DNA from: S5-A14a sp022766365
GTDB taxonomy: Bacteria; Bacillota; Clostridia; Peptostreptococcales; Anaerovoracaceae
Length of the DNA stretch: 64,000 bases
Assembly: GCA_050313295.1 (NCBI GenBank)
Contig: JBNPLD010000002.1
Reading direction: 5' to 3' (one strand)
The notes under the pieces are model-generated. The model was not told the DNA's origin, ran no database searches, and saw only the letters and a program-made list of their open reading frames with translations. The position numbers and the translations under genes were made by a program. Positions within the stretch are counted from its first letter, which is position 1. The number at the start of each line of letters is the position of its first letter. This document shows, piece after piece, positions 37,704-47,506 of this stretch.

Positions 37704-39037
37704 TGAGAAAATTAGAGACTCGTGCATATATTTGTATACTTATTGTGGCTTGTCTGGTCCTTGGTATGGTAATTTTTATATTTCAATTGGTCAAAGATGG
37801 GGGAAAATGGGCAACGTTTTATGCAAATAAACACATCTATGCTCAAGGTAAGCTTGCAGTAGGGAATATTTATGACAGGAATGGCAAAGTCCTTGAGGAG
37901 AATCAAAATGGAAATATAGTTTTCAATGATGATTATTGGGCGAGAAGAGGGACCGTTCACGTTGTCGGAGATAGAAACGGTAATATTGCAACATCGGCTG
38001 AGGTAGCTTACAGGAAGGATATCGTTGGATATAGCTGGCTTACAGGAACTTATTCAGTAAGCGGAAAGGGTAGAGATATCAAGCTGACAATTGATGCTGA
38101 CATGAGCAGTGCTGCAGCAAAGGCCCTTGGAGACAGGCATGGAGTTGTGGTCATATATAATTATAAGACGGGGGATATTTTGACGATGGTTAGCGGTCCA
38201 AACTTCGATCCGGCTGAACCTCCGGGAGAGACAAATGACTCGTCAGGGTTATTTATCAACAGGGCATTGTCCAGCAAGACTGTACCGGGATCGATTTTTA
38301 AGGTGGTAACATCTGCAGCTGCCATTGAGAATGTACCTGATATTGAAGACTTTAATTACTACTGTGGCGGTTCATATAGGATAGGGAATGAGACTGTTAA
38401 CTGTTATTCTGCTCATGGCCCTGTGAACTTTGAAAGCGCTCTTGTGGAGTCTTGCAATGGTGCTTTTGCTCAGATTACTAATATGTGTGGGGCAAATGTA
38501 ATGAGAAATTATGTGAAAAAACTTGGACTTACAAAGAGTTATGATATAGATGACATTAAGAATATCGGCGGCAGTTTTGAATTTCCGGATGACAATGAAT
38601 ATAACTTGGGATGGGCAGGAATCGGTCAATATAACGATCTGGTTAACCCTCTCAGCATGACTGTATTTTTGGGAGCTGTAGCCGGTGACGGGAAAGCGGC
38701 TGAACCTTCACTTCTTAGAGCTCCGTTCAAATCTCCTGTTTTGACAGATCAAATGATAAAACCTGAGACAGCAAGAAAGCTGCAGGAGATGCTTAGGGCA
38801 GATGTGAGTGACGGATATGGAGATTGGAGGTTCCCGGGTCTTGAAGTATACGCTAAGACGGGAACTGCAGAGGTTATAGGTAAGCCTTCTCACGCATGGC
38901 TGACCGGATTTCTCAAGGATGAAGCTCATCCATATGCATTTACCATCTTGGTTGAAAACGGTGGATTTGGAATTGACTCCTGCCCTGATATTTTAAATGC
39001 AGCAATGGGTGCAGCGACAAACAGTAGTGAACAGTAG
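37703..39037 (+). CDS. Penicillin-binding protein transpeptidase, PbpA-like partner of the SEDS protein
   Basis: 444 aa with one N-terminal membrane helix. Active-site motifs are SIFK (Ser197, Lys200), SCN (250-252) and KTG (385-387). GNIYDRNGKVL is the usual class B opening. It is short for a class B PBP and lacks PASTA domains, like actinobacterial PbpA. Its ATG overlaps the last base of the SEDS gene, which supports a SEDS-PBP pair. Confidence 0.9.
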   Translation: MRKLETRAYICILIVACLVLGMVIFIFQLVKDGGKWATFYANKHIYAQGKLAVGNIYDRNGKVLEENQNGNIVFNDDYWARRGTVHVVGDRNGNIATSAEVAYRKDIVGYSWLTGTYSVSGKGRDIKLTIDADMSSAAAKALGDRHGVVVIYNYKTGDILTMVSGPNFDPAEPPGETNDSSGLFINRALSSKTVPGSIFKVVTSAAAIENVPDIEDFNYYCGGSYRIGNETVNCYSAHGPVNFESALVESCNGAFAQITNMCGANVMRNYVKKLGLTKSYDIDDIKNIGGSFEFPDDNEYNLGWAGIGQYNDLVNPLSMTVFLGAVAGDGKAAEPSLLRAPFKSPVLTDQMIKPETARKLQEMLRADVSDGYGDWRFPGLEVYAKTGTAEVIGKPSHAWLTGFLKDEAHPYAFTILVENGGFGIDSCPDILNAAMGAATNSSEQ

Positions 39038-39101
39038 CTGCTCGTCATATAACCGATATAGTTTTTCACAGATAAAGAATAGATAGAATGGGCTTGGAAT
39101 A

Positions 39102-40172
39102 ATGAAAAAAATATATATATCAGATTTACAAGAAGGACAGGAATTCATTGATTTTTTCATAGTCAGAGCATCCGGAATAAAGATAGGCTCCAATGGTAAG
39201 AAGTACCTTGATATAAGCATGGGAGATCGAACAGGGGATTTGACAGCCAAAAAATGGGATGTTTCCCCAAGCGAAGAACCTGCCCTTGAGGCAATTAAAC
39301 CGGGAGATATTGTCAAGATTAAGGCTTCCGTAACGGTTTACAGGGACGCCAAGCAGCTCAGGGTTACACGGATCAGGCAGGTTAAACCTGAAGATGGGGT
39401 GAATGCAATGGATCTTGTGAAGAGTGCTCCTGAATCCGGTGAATCCATGTTCAACTATATCTTAAACAGAGCTGAGGAAATGCATGACGAAGAATTTAAG
39501 GCCATGAGTACAACTGTTTTGCTCAGAAATAAGGAGCGATTGCTGTACTATCCTGCTGCAATGCGAAACCATCATGCTGAACTTGCAGGGCTTTTGTGGC
39601 ATATGAAACGCATGATTATGCATGCCGAAGTCCTGGTGAATGTTTATACAATTTTAAATAGGGATTTACTGGTAGCTGGTGTTATTTTTCACGATATTGA
39701 GAAATTGACAGAAATTAATTCAAATAAGCTGGGCGTAAGCGACGGATACACTTTCGAAGGGAGGCTTTTGGGTCATCTGGTTCAAGGGGTCAAGGTCATA
39801 GATACGTTGGCAGAAGAACTCGGAATCAGTCAGGAGAAGTCTATAATGCTTCAGCACATGTCAATTTCTCATCATTACGAGGCGGATTTTGGCAGTCCTA
39901 AGAAGCCTCTTTTTCCGGAGGCTGAAATGCTCCATTATTTGGATATTATGGATGCGAAGATGTACGATATGGAAGAGGCTATTTCTAAGACTAAGCCGGG
40001 AGAATTCAGTGACAGAATTTGGTCTATGGATAACAGGACAATATATAGGGCGACATTTGGATCTGATAGAACCAAAGTGCCGAAAGAATCGGTTGCATCC
40101 GGGGAATTAACAGAATCCACAGAACCGGAAGATGAGTCCGTGGAAATGCAACAGGTGCTATGGAACTTATAA
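39102..40172 (+). CDS. 3'-5' exoribonuclease YhaM family (OB fold plus HD domain)
   Basis: 356 aa. Residues 1-105 form an OB-type nucleic-acid-binding fold (YLDISMGDRTGDLTAKKW), residues 165-290 an HD domain with GLLWHMKRMI, VIFHDIEK and ISHHYEADFGSPKKP, a strong YhaM signature. The C-terminal extension is acidic. Acts on RNA and single-stranded DNA ends. Overlaps recD2 by 13 bases. Confidence 0.9.
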   Translation: MKKIYISDLQEGQEFIDFFIVRASGIKIGSNGKKYLDISMGDRTGDLTAKKWDVSPSEEPALEAIKPGDIVKIKASVTVYRDAKQLRVTRIRQVKPEDGVNAMDLVKSAPESGESMFNYILNRAEEMHDEEFKAMSTTVLLRNKERLLYYPAAMRNHHAELAGLLWHMKRMIMHAEVLVNVYTILNRDLLVAGVIFHDIEKLTEINSNKLGVSDGYTFEGRLLGHLVQGVKVIDTLAEELGISQEKSIMLQHMSISHHYEADFGSPKKPLFPEAEMLHYLDIMDAKMYDMEEAISKTKPGEFSDRIWSMDNRTIYRATFGSDRTKVPKESVASGELTESTEPEDESVEMQQVLWNL

Positions 40173-42037
40173 AGGGCAAGATAAAGAAAATTATATATGG
40201 GAACCGAGGAGACTTTGTTATCGCTTCATTTTTCGATGATAAAGGTGTCGGTTTTGTGGTTAAGGGACTGATACCCGGGGCTAAGGAAGGTGCAACATAT
40301 AAACTCGAAGGTTATTTTGTTGAAGATCCGAGATATGGCAGACAATTCCGTATTATCAAAAGAGTATATACGGAAGAGGAAATTGACACAACGGCAATTG
40401 CCCAGATGATTTCAGCAGCACTCATCGATGCTTCAAAGAATGGACACACATTTTTGTCGTATGATGAGGTTTTATCTGTCTTACGAGAGAGATATGGAAT
40501 AGGGAAAGAACTTTTCGATATTGCCATTGCAGATAAGGAGATTGAGGAATCATCATTGAAGATTGACAGATCGGATACTGCCGATTCTGATGTTACGGCA
40601 TCAAATTTGAAGCTATACCTCAAGGATCTGTATAAATGGGAAACTCTGGCATGCGATGATTTGAAAAGATTAAAGCTCACAGCTGAACAGACTCGGAATG
40701 ATATATTTAACATTGATTTCGAAAAAATTCAAAAGAGAATGGGTCTGGAATTATCAGAAGAACAGAAAGACGCCATCGCCGGAGCTGTGTACAACGGGGT
40801 AACAGTTATCACCGGTGGACCCGGCACAGGGAAAACGACGATCCTCAGAGGAATAGCTATGCTTCTCAGGGAGATGGATTGCTTGGTTGCACTTGCTGCT
40901 CCAACAGGACGGGCAGCAAAGCGAATCAAGGAGTCCACAGGCTATAGGGGACAAACTATACACAGGTTACTTGAGGCAAGCCTTGATGAAAAGAAGGACG
41001 AGGTGGTATTTCGCAGGGATAGGGATAATCCTTTAGAAGTGGACGCTGTGATAGTTGACGAAGCTTCCATGATTGATGTGGAACTTATGGGGAGATTGCT
41101 TTCAGCATGTCAGGATGGGACAAAACTAATCTTAGTAGGTGATGTGGATCAGCTTCCGCCTGTGGGGCCGGGAAGCGTTTTAAAAGACATAATAGAGAGT
41201 GAATATATCCATACGGTTTGCTTGAATTCCATATTCAGACAAGCAGGAGAGAGTAAAATTGTAGTTGCTGCTCACCAGATAAACAGGGGAGAGGAACCGG
41301 ATCTGGAGTATAGAGAAGGTGATGATCTGATATTCCTGCCAAAGAAAACTTATGGAGAAGTTCAGGAAGAAATTGCACGGTTAGCTGCATATGATGAGAC
41401 TCAAGTAATAACTCCAACTAAGCGAGGAGACCTTGGAACGGCAGCTCTGAACAGGATGCTTCAGGAAACTCTCAATCCCCCGGAGGAATGGAAGCAGGAA
41501 ATCAATCTGACAAAATCAAATGATCAAGGCGACTATTCTGCCGAATCCTCTCACCATGGAGGTAAAATGAAGGGAGATTTTTTCAGGCTTGGAGATAGAG
41601 TTATGCAGATAAAGAATAACTACAGCAAGCCTTGGGAAATTACCGGTCTGAATATTGAAGGGAGCGGCCTATTCAATGGAGATATGGGTGTTATCGTTGA
41701 TGTTGATCCGGTAGAAGATTTTGTGGCTGTAGAGTTTGACGAAGGGAAAGTAGCTTTTTATGAGAGAGAAGAGTTTTCGGAATTAAAGCTTTCTTACGCA
41801 ATTACTGTGCACAAGAGCCAGGGATCTGAGTTTTCAGTGGTGATAATGCCGATTGCCAATGTTGGCTCAATGCTGGGTACAAAGAACATGTTGTATACTG
41901 CTATTACAAGGGGTAAGGATAATGTGGTTCTGCTGGGTAGCGAAAATGCCTTAAGGAAAATGATTCACAGCGATTTCACAAGGGATAGAAATTCAGGGAT
42001 AAAGGACAGATTAATGAGCTTTTTAAATGAAGCTTGA
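40160..42037 (+). CDS. RecD2-type DNA helicase lacking the helix-hairpin-helix region
   Basis: 625 aa, shorter than typical RecD2 (roughly 720-850 aa). The N-terminal OB-like part (KGKIKKIIYGNRGDFVIA) ends at RQFRIIKRVY, and the region that normally follows with GIGPKTA-like HhH motifs is absent. The helicase core is complete: Walker A GGPGTGKTT (219-227), VDEASMIDVELM, GDVDQLPPVGPG, FRQAGESKI, TVHKSQGSEF and YTAITRGK. It would unwind DNA 5' to 3'. Confidence 0.88.
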   Translation: MELIKGKIKKIIYGNRGDFVIASFFDDKGVGFVVKGLIPGAKEGATYKLEGYFVEDPRYGRQFRIIKRVYTEEEIDTTAIAQMISAALIDASKNGHTFLSYDEVLSVLRERYGIGKELFDIAIADKEIEESSLKIDRSDTADSDVTASNLKLYLKDLYKWETLACDDLKRLKLTAEQTRNDIFNIDFEKIQKRMGLELSEEQKDAIAGAVYNGVTVITGGPGTGKTTILRGIAMLLREMDCLVALAAPTGRAAKRIKESTGYRGQTIHRLLEASLDEKKDEVVFRRDRDNPLEVDAVIVDEASMIDVELMGRLLSACQDGTKLILVGDVDQLPPVGPGSVLKDIIESEYIHTVCLNSIFRQAGESKIVVAAHQINRGEEPDLEYREGDDLIFLPKKTYGEVQEEIARLAAYDETQVITPTKRGDLGTAALNRMLQETLNPPEEWKQEINLTKSNDQGDYSAESSHHGGKMKGDFFRLGDRVMQIKNNYSKPWEITGLNIEGSGLFNGDMGVIVDVDPVEDFVAVEFDEGKVAFYEREEFSELKLSYAITVHKSQGSEFSVVIMPIANVGSMLGTKNMLYTAITRGKDNVVLLGSENALRKMIHSDFTRDRNSGIKDRLMSFLNEA

Positions 42038-42072
42038 TGAGTTAAAATGCGGGAAACGATCAGAATACTATA

Positions 42073-42771
42073 TTGTTTAATTGTATCGGTGGGACAAAGT
42101 TCAGAAAATTAGCTGCGAGTGGATTGAAAGTAATACTTGATTTGATATATCCGCCGGGGCTTTACTGCATGATATGTGGTAATTTAATAGATTCTTCAAG
42201 ACCATATGAACTTTGCGATTTTTGTAGAGAACATGTTAACTGGAGATTCAATGAGGATACCCTTATCAGGGGAGTAAGATGTATCAGCTGCTGCGGCTAT
42301 GGCATGTATGAAAGACGGCTTATTTTCAGGCTCAAATACAATAGGAAAGAATATACAGCCGGGGTTATTGGAGAAATCGTAGCGGATAGGATCAAAGTGT
42401 CAGATTTTGAATTTGATATTATAGTCCCGGTACCTATGGAAAAGACAAAGGAAAAACGCAGAGGGTTTAATCATGCCTATCTCATAGCGAAAGAAGCAGG
42501 AAGGCATTTAGAGAAACCGGTTTTGAAAGATGGGCTCGTCAGAATCAAGAAAACGAAAGCTATGAGGGGCCTTGGACCATACGAAAGAAAGGCAAACATT
42601 GCGGGCGCGTTTGCCTTGGGTAGAAACGCACAAATCATAAGAGGTAAAAGAGTCCTTCTGCTGGACGATATTTCCACGACTTTTGCCACAGGGGAAGAGT
42701 GCATTAAAGTCCTTCGGAGTGCAAACCCTAAAGAAATATGCTTTGTGGCCTTTGCTGCGAGAAATTTTTGA
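42073..42771 (+). CDS. comFC: ComFC-like amidophosphoribosyltransferase-family protein
   Basis: 232 aa. An N-terminal zinc ribbon CMICG...CDFC is followed by a phosphoribosyltransferase domain with VPVPMEKTKEKRRGFNHA and the PRPP loop VLLLDDISTTFATGEE. In this loop the usual Thr-Thr-Gly-Ala is FATG, still well conserved. The start (TTG 42073) has no good ribosome site and is uncertain. ComF proteins support DNA uptake, though no other com genes are in the window. Confidence 0.85.
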   Translation: MFNCIGGTKFRKLAASGLKVILDLIYPPGLYCMICGNLIDSSRPYELCDFCREHVNWRFNEDTLIRGVRCISCCGYGMYERRLIFRLKYNRKEYTAGVIGEIVADRIKVSDFEFDIIVPVPMEKTKEKRRGFNHAYLIAKEAGRHLEKPVLKDGLVRIKKTKAMRGLGPYERKANIAGAFALGRNAQIIRGKRVLLLDDISTTFATGEECIKVLRSANPKEICFVAFAARNF

Positions 42772-42837
42772 AGAAACTAGTGCAAATAGTGTGAAAAAAT
42801 GATAAAGTATTAGATGTTAAACAATGATATACTTTCT

Positions 42838-43017
42838 TATAGGTCTGTGGTTGAAAATCCAAGCCAGTTGCGGGCAAAGGGATCCACGTAAGCTATCGCA
42901 GGGCGGTAGTGATCATGGCGCAGCTTAGAAGTAAGTCCTCGGAGAAACTCCGGCTAAGGCAAGTGTGGGGGCAAAGACCAGGTCAGCTATAAGAGGGCAT
43001 ATCATCCTCGGGAGGAT
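42838..43017 (+). ncRNA. Structured RNA between comFC and yhdT-panF, raiA-motif candidate
   Basis: About 180 bases of helix-rich, non-coding sequence. GGTCT (42842-42846) pairs with AGACC (42975-42979), TAAGCT (42889-42894) with AGCTTA (42922-42927), and CGGAG-AAA-CTCCG (42940-42952) forms a hairpin. A last hairpin, ATCCT/AGGAT (43004-43017), covers the GGAGG ribosome site of the next gene. The raiA-motif RNA is known to lie next to comFC in many Firmicutes, which is the basis for the name. A riboswitch for the pantothenate-type transporter is the alternative. Confidence 0.5.
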
Positions 43018-43023
43018 AATGCG

Positions 43024-43296
43024 ATGAGTGAAAGGGATAGAAATCGCCAGATTAAGAAAGAGGCTGCCATCAGTCTCGCACTGTATGCGATATTTTTTCT
43101 TTGGTGGTATTTTACCGGTTATGGCATTGCAGAAAGAGGCACGCCGGAATCGTATACATATGTATGGGGATTACCGTTGTGGTTCTTTTTAAGTTGTATA
43201 CTGGGATATGTTCTGTTTTGCGTTTCAACAATTCTCGTTGTGAAGATTTTTTTCAAAGATATGAGCCTTGATGACTTGGAGGATAGTGAACAATGA
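43024..43296 (+). CDS. YhdT-like small membrane protein (DUF997)
   Basis: 90 aa with two hydrophobic helices (AISLALYAIFFLWWYFTGYG and FFLSCILGYVLFCVSTILVV) and an acidic C-terminus. Proteins of this family precede panF and appear to be a small partner of the symporter. The stop overlaps the next start by 4 bases. Confidence 0.85.
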   Translation: MSERDRNRQIKKEAAISLALYAIFFLWWYFTGYGIAERGTPESYTYVWGLPLWFFLSCILGYVLFCVSTILVVKIFFKDMSLDDLEDSEQ

Positions 43297-44831
43297 ATAA
43301 TTCAAGCGAATATACTCCCATATTAATTGCTGTATTAGTAATTTATGTCGGTTTCAATCTCGTACTGGGACTGTATATATCTAAGAGGCACTCTCAATCG
43401 GAAGAAGGAAGGAAGAATTCATTTATCAATAACTATTTCATAGGGGGAAGGTCAATGGGCGGAATAGTCCTTGCAATGACACTGGTGGCAACCTTTACCA
43501 GTGCATCCAGTTTCATTGGCGGTCCCGGGGTTGCATATGAAAAAGGTTTGGTGTGGGTGTACCTCTCCATGATACAGGTACCGACTGCTTTTATCATACT
43601 GGGAGTTTTAGGAAAGAAATTTGCCGTAATAAGCAGGAAAACAGGTGCTGTAACAGTAAACGAATATCTGATGGCGAGATATGATAGCAAGCTTGTGCTT
43701 TGGATAAGTTCCATCTGTCTTGTTCTGTTTTTTATTGCCCAGATGATGAGTCAGTTCATTGGAGGTGCTGTACTTTTTCAAACCATTACCGGTCTTCCTT
43801 ATATATATGGATTGGCACTTTTCGGGATCGTAGTTATTTTGTACACTTCTGTAGGAGGATTTAAGGCGGTAGTTACTACAGATACAATTCAGGGAATCAT
43901 AATGGTTATCGGTGGCATAATCATCATGTATACAGTTGTCAGAGAAGCGGGTGGTTTAGACCATATGATTGAGAAGCTCAACCATGCGAATCCTAAATGG
44001 GCAGATATCACTGCCGGAGGAAGTGTCTCGAAAAGTTTTGTAATGTCTTTTTGGGTTCTTGTCGGATTGGGAGTTCTGGGTCTTCCTCAAACCGCTGTGA
44101 GAGGAATGGGGTTCAAAGATACCAAGGCTCTTCACAGTGCAATGATTTATGGGACAATAGTAGTTGGTTTTTTAATGCTGATTATGCATTTGTCAGGGGT
44201 GTTTGCACCTGCAATTTTGCAAGGAGAGCACCTTAAGACAACAGATTACGTAATACCTGCGGTGGTTCTTAAATACATGAATCCGGTAGTAGCCGGTCTC
44301 TTTGTTGCAGCTCCTTTAGCTGCGGTGATGTCAACCGTGTCCAGCCTTCTCATACTTGCATCTGCCACCATAGTCAAGGATTTGTACCTGACATATAGGG
44401 GGAAAACGGGGACAGCCGATTCTGAGATGAAAGGCGAGCCTTGTGCGAACACAGGGAGAAGAAAGGAGGAAAAAAAGATAGCGTTTTTGTCTGTTTTTAC
44501 AACACTGCTCATTGGTATTATTGTATTTGTATTTACCATTTATCCTCCGGATATAATTGTGTGGATAAATTTATTTGCAATGGGTGGTCTTGAGTGTGCT
44601 TTTTTTGCTCCGATTATTTTGGGTCTGTATTGGAAGCGTGCAAATGCCTTAGGTGCAGTTGCCTCTGCGATATGCGGTGTTGCATCTTTTTTGATAATCA
44701 GCAATTCAGGATTTAGCGTGGGTGGAACCACAGCTATAGTTCCCTCAATTGTGATTTCAATAATTGCATTCTTGGTCGGCACAATTATCGGAAAACCGAC
44801 AAGAAAAGAGATTTTGGAGAAATTCTTCTAA
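43293..44831 (+). CDS. panF: Sodium:solute symporter, pantothenate permease type (PanF)
   Basis: 512 aa, about 13 helices. NNYFIGGRSMGGIVLAMTLV and TFTSASSFIGGPGVAYEKGL are the SSS-family signature, and the pairing with a YhdT protein is characteristic of PanF. Pantothenate is the expected substrate by family and context, but related symporters differ in substrate. The leader RNA upstream may control it. Confidence 0.87.
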   Translation: MNNSSEYTPILIAVLVIYVGFNLVLGLYISKRHSQSEEGRKNSFINNYFIGGRSMGGIVLAMTLVATFTSASSFIGGPGVAYEKGLVWVYLSMIQVPTAFIILGVLGKKFAVISRKTGAVTVNEYLMARYDSKLVLWISSICLVLFFIAQMMSQFIGGAVLFQTITGLPYIYGLALFGIVVILYTSVGGFKAVVTTDTIQGIIMVIGGIIIMYTVVREAGGLDHMIEKLNHANPKWADITAGGSVSKSFVMSFWVLVGLGVLGLPQTAVRGMGFKDTKALHSAMIYGTIVVGFLMLIMHLSGVFAPAILQGEHLKTTDYVIPAVVLKYMNPVVAGLFVAAPLAAVMSTVSSLLILASATIVKDLYLTYRGKTGTADSEMKGEPCANTGRRKEEKKIAFLSVFTTLLIGIIVFVFTIYPPDIIVWINLFAMGGLECAFFAPIILGLYWKRANALGAVASAICGVASFLIISNSGFSVGGTTAIVPSIVISIIAFLVGTIIGKPTRKEILEKFF

Positions 44832-45986
44832 ATGAAAAATTACGATGCGATTATAATAGGCTCCGGTGCAGCCGGCATGGCTGCGGCGATAGCAGCTAAA
44901 CAGAAAACTCCCGGTTTTAAACTGGCGGTTCTTGAGAAGATGGACAGACCCGGACTAAAAGTGGCAGCTGCCGGAAATGGTAGATGCAATATTACGAATA
45001 CAAGCTGTCCGGATTACCTTGGGACAATGAAATTTTTTCAATCTATCGGTATAATGACCAGAGATGATGGACGGGGGTGGATTTATCCCTATAACGAAGA
45101 GGCAAAGTCTGTGGTATCAGTACTCAAAGAAACCATGAAAAAGCAAGGGACAGAGCTGTTTTGCGGGAAGAGGGTAAGAGCGATTTCTCAGATTGCGAAG
45201 CAGGGGTCTTCTAAAGGCAAACCGAACAATGAGTTTGAAATTGAAGTGGATGGTGACTATGAGAAATATAGAGCCAATAAAGTGCTTCTGTCTACCGGCG
45301 GAAAATCAGGACCCAAATTGGGGACTACAGGTGACGGATTTGTCATGGCGAGGAGTTTGGGACACCGTATTAGAACCCTTGTTCCGTCTCTGACGACTAT
45401 AGAAACTCATGAGGACGTCAGGTATTTGGCCGGAGTAAGAGCTAAAGCAAGGATAACACTTTATTTTGAGGGTATACCTGTTGCTGCGGAAGACGGAGAA
45501 GTCCAGTTCACGGAGAAGGGGATTTCAGGCATATGTGTGTATAATCTGACAAGATACATGACTGAGCTTCCACTGGATTCCTATGGTGTGAGGATTGATT
45601 TCCTCCCGGAGGTGTGGAACATCGAAGGTTTGCTTATGGATAGAGAGAGTTTGATGGGTAAGGGAGATATGCTTTTGACCATGGTAAAAAGACCCCTCCG
45701 AAAGCTTATAGAGAATGAAGCCGGCGGAGACCTCCACGTGATAGCAAATCTTGTGAAGGAATTTCCGTTGAGCGTTAAAAATCTCGGAGGGTGGCGCCAA
45801 GCCCAAGTAACTCGCGGAGGTGTTGATCTTTCTCAGGTAAGCCATGAAACTCAGGAGTCTGCAATAGTCAGCGGACTTTTCATCGCGGGTGAAGTTCTCG
45901 ACTATGATGGACCGTGCGGAGGATTCAACCTAAATAATGCATGGCAGACAGGTATTAGAGCAGGGAGAGCCATGGCAACTCGGTAA
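44832..45986 (+). CDS. BaiN-like NAD(P)/FAD oxidoreductase (HI0933 family)
   Basis: 384 aa. The N-terminal IIIGSGAAGMAAAIAA is a Rossmann FAD motif; AAAGNGRCNITNT and GGKSGPKLGTTGDGF are HI0933-family signatures. The C-terminal VARGVDL-like region is VTRGGVDLSQV, followed by GLFIAGEVLDYDGPCGGFN. It starts right after the panF stop. Usual family members are about 400-420 aa. Substrate unknown. Confidence 0.87.
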   Translation: MKNYDAIIIGSGAAGMAAAIAAKQKTPGFKLAVLEKMDRPGLKVAAAGNGRCNITNTSCPDYLGTMKFFQSIGIMTRDDGRGWIYPYNEEAKSVVSVLKETMKKQGTELFCGKRVRAISQIAKQGSSKGKPNNEFEIEVDGDYEKYRANKVLLSTGGKSGPKLGTTGDGFVMARSLGHRIRTLVPSLTTIETHEDVRYLAGVRAKARITLYFEGIPVAAEDGEVQFTEKGISGICVYNLTRYMTELPLDSYGVRIDFLPEVWNIEGLLMDRESLMGKGDMLLTMVKRPLRKLIENEAGGDLHVIANLVKEFPLSVKNLGGWRQAQVTRGGVDLSQVSHETQESAIVSGLFIAGEVLDYDGPCGGFNLNNAWQTGIRAGRAMATR

Positions 45987-46811
45987 TCATAGCCTTTCGC
46001 AAAGACCGAGGACCAGGGTTTCAAAATCGCCGGATACTTTATCAGCAGTTTCTTGAACCTCAGCATGGGTTAGGGGCTGATCCAAAATACCGGCAGCCAT
46101 GTTTGAAACGCAAGACACGCCACAGACTTCAAGGCCCATGTGTCTTGCGGCTATAGCCTCGCATGCAGTACTCATACCGACAGCATCGGCCCCCAGTGCC
46201 CTCAGCATTTTTATTTCAGCCGGAGTTTCGAAACTGGGACCTGTGCATTGGGCATATACTCCTTCTTTAAGCCTAATTCCGTAAGCGTTTGCAACGTCCT
46301 TCAATTTTACTTGAAGACGGTGGGAGAATATTTTGCTCATATCAGGGAATCTTGTACCCAGATTATCGATGTTTGGCCCGACTAAAGGATTAGGTACAAA
46401 TACAGAAATTATATCCTTAATCATCATAAGATTTCCGGGTTCAAAATCCAAATTGATCCCACCGGCGGCATTTGTAAGTATTACGATTTCAGCTCCGAGA
46501 AGCCCCATTGATCTGACAGGTGCAACCACATCTGACATACTATAACCCTCGTAATAGTGCACTCTTCCATTCATAGCAATTATAGGAAGCTTATTTTTTC
46601 CAATATAACCGAAAATGAAGCTTCCATTGTGTCCTTCTACTGTTGATACAGGAAACCCCGGGATTTCTGAGTATGGAATCTCCGCAACTTTTGTTATTTT
46701 CTTTGAAAATCCCCCCAGACCTGATCCAAGGGTTAATCCTACCTTTGGAGTGAAATCGGTCTTTGTTCTTATATAATCTGTTATACGCTGCAAATCTGAA
46801 TAGTTTAGCAT
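45987..46811 (-). CDS. Purine nucleoside phosphorylase (PNP family 2)
   Basis: 274 aa. Splits inosine and guanosine with phosphate. LGSGLGGF is the phosphate-binding loop, VHYYEGY, TNAAGGI and GPSFETPAEIKMLRALGAD the substrate-binding segments, and MSTACEAIAARHMG the family signature. It ends where the plus-strand flavoprotein ends. Probably read with the TetR gene immediately upstream on the minus strand. Confidence 0.93.
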   Translation of the reverse strand: MLNYSDLQRITDYIRTKTDFTPKVGLTLGSGLGGFSKKITKVAEIPYSEIPGFPVSTVEGHNGSFIFGYIGKNKLPIIAMNGRVHYYEGYSMSDVVAPVRSMGLLGAEIVILTNAAGGINLDFEPGNLMMIKDIISVFVPNPLVGPNIDNLGTRFPDMSKIFSHRLQVKLKDVANAYGIRLKEGVYAQCTGPSFETPAEIKMLRALGADAVGMSTACEAIAARHMGLEVCGVSCVSNMAAGILDQPLTHAEVQETADKVSGDFETLVLGLCERL

Positions 46812-46812
46812 T

Positions 46813-47385
46813 TTACTTCTCCTGTTTCATAAATGTCTTGACATAAGCCGCCGTCTGTGAGATGAATTTGTCCGTATCCAAGTCAGGATTGCCAAGGGTT
46901 TCGTGGAGCAAAAGACCATCTGACAAAACGAGAAGAAACCATGCCAGATAGTTAGGATCAATATGGCGAGCTCTTCCCGGAATTTGCTCAGCGATTGCTG
47001 TGGCAAAATTCCTGTATCGTTTCAGCATTTCCTTTTTCAACACATCATTACCCTTGATAGCCTCCATCAGGAGATGAATTCTGATGGATATGTTTTCAGT
47101 ATCCCTTTCAAGAATATACATGATAAACCTATGAAGAGAAGTGTCCTTCGATTCATTCCCTATCCAAAGTTTGAACTGTTCCCACTGGGTGTACAGGTAC
47201 TTATCCATTAGACCAAGCAAAATAGCATTCTTGCTTGGGAAATGATAGTAGAGAGTACCTTTTGAAATTTGCGCTTCTTTTGCAATGTCAGCCAAAGAAA
47301 TCTCCCCGGCTTCCCGGGATCTTAACAGAGCTTCTGTACTTTCTAAAATGTGAGTTTTGGTATCATTCTTTCTGGGTGCTGCCAT
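46813..47385 (-). CDS. TetR-family regulator
   Basis: 190 aa. The N-terminal domain has ISLADIAKEAQISKGTLYYHFPSK; the C-terminal domain is helical. It lies one base upstream of the PNP gene on the minus strand and is divergent from the redox-kinase operon, whose promoter carries an inverted repeat (47545-47566). Control of that operon is the simplest inference. Confidence 0.87.
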   Translation of the reverse strand: MAAPRKNDTKTHILESTEALLRSREAGEISLADIAKEAQISKGTLYYHFPSKNAILLGLMDKYLYTQWEQFKLWIGNESKDTSLHRFIMYILERDTENISIRIHLLMEAIKGNDVLKKEMLKRYRNFATAIAEQIPGRARHIDPNYLAWFLLVLSDGLLLHETLGNPDLDTDKFISQTAAYVKTFMKQEK

Positions 47386-47506
47386 ATGTGCTATCCCTTC
47401 TCTTTTAAATCAGACTATCTTCACAAATCTTAGCGTATCTTCATACTCTCTAATGATAACATATTGTCTATCGGTCTTCAATTATTCGGCTATCTATTAT
47501 TTTGCA

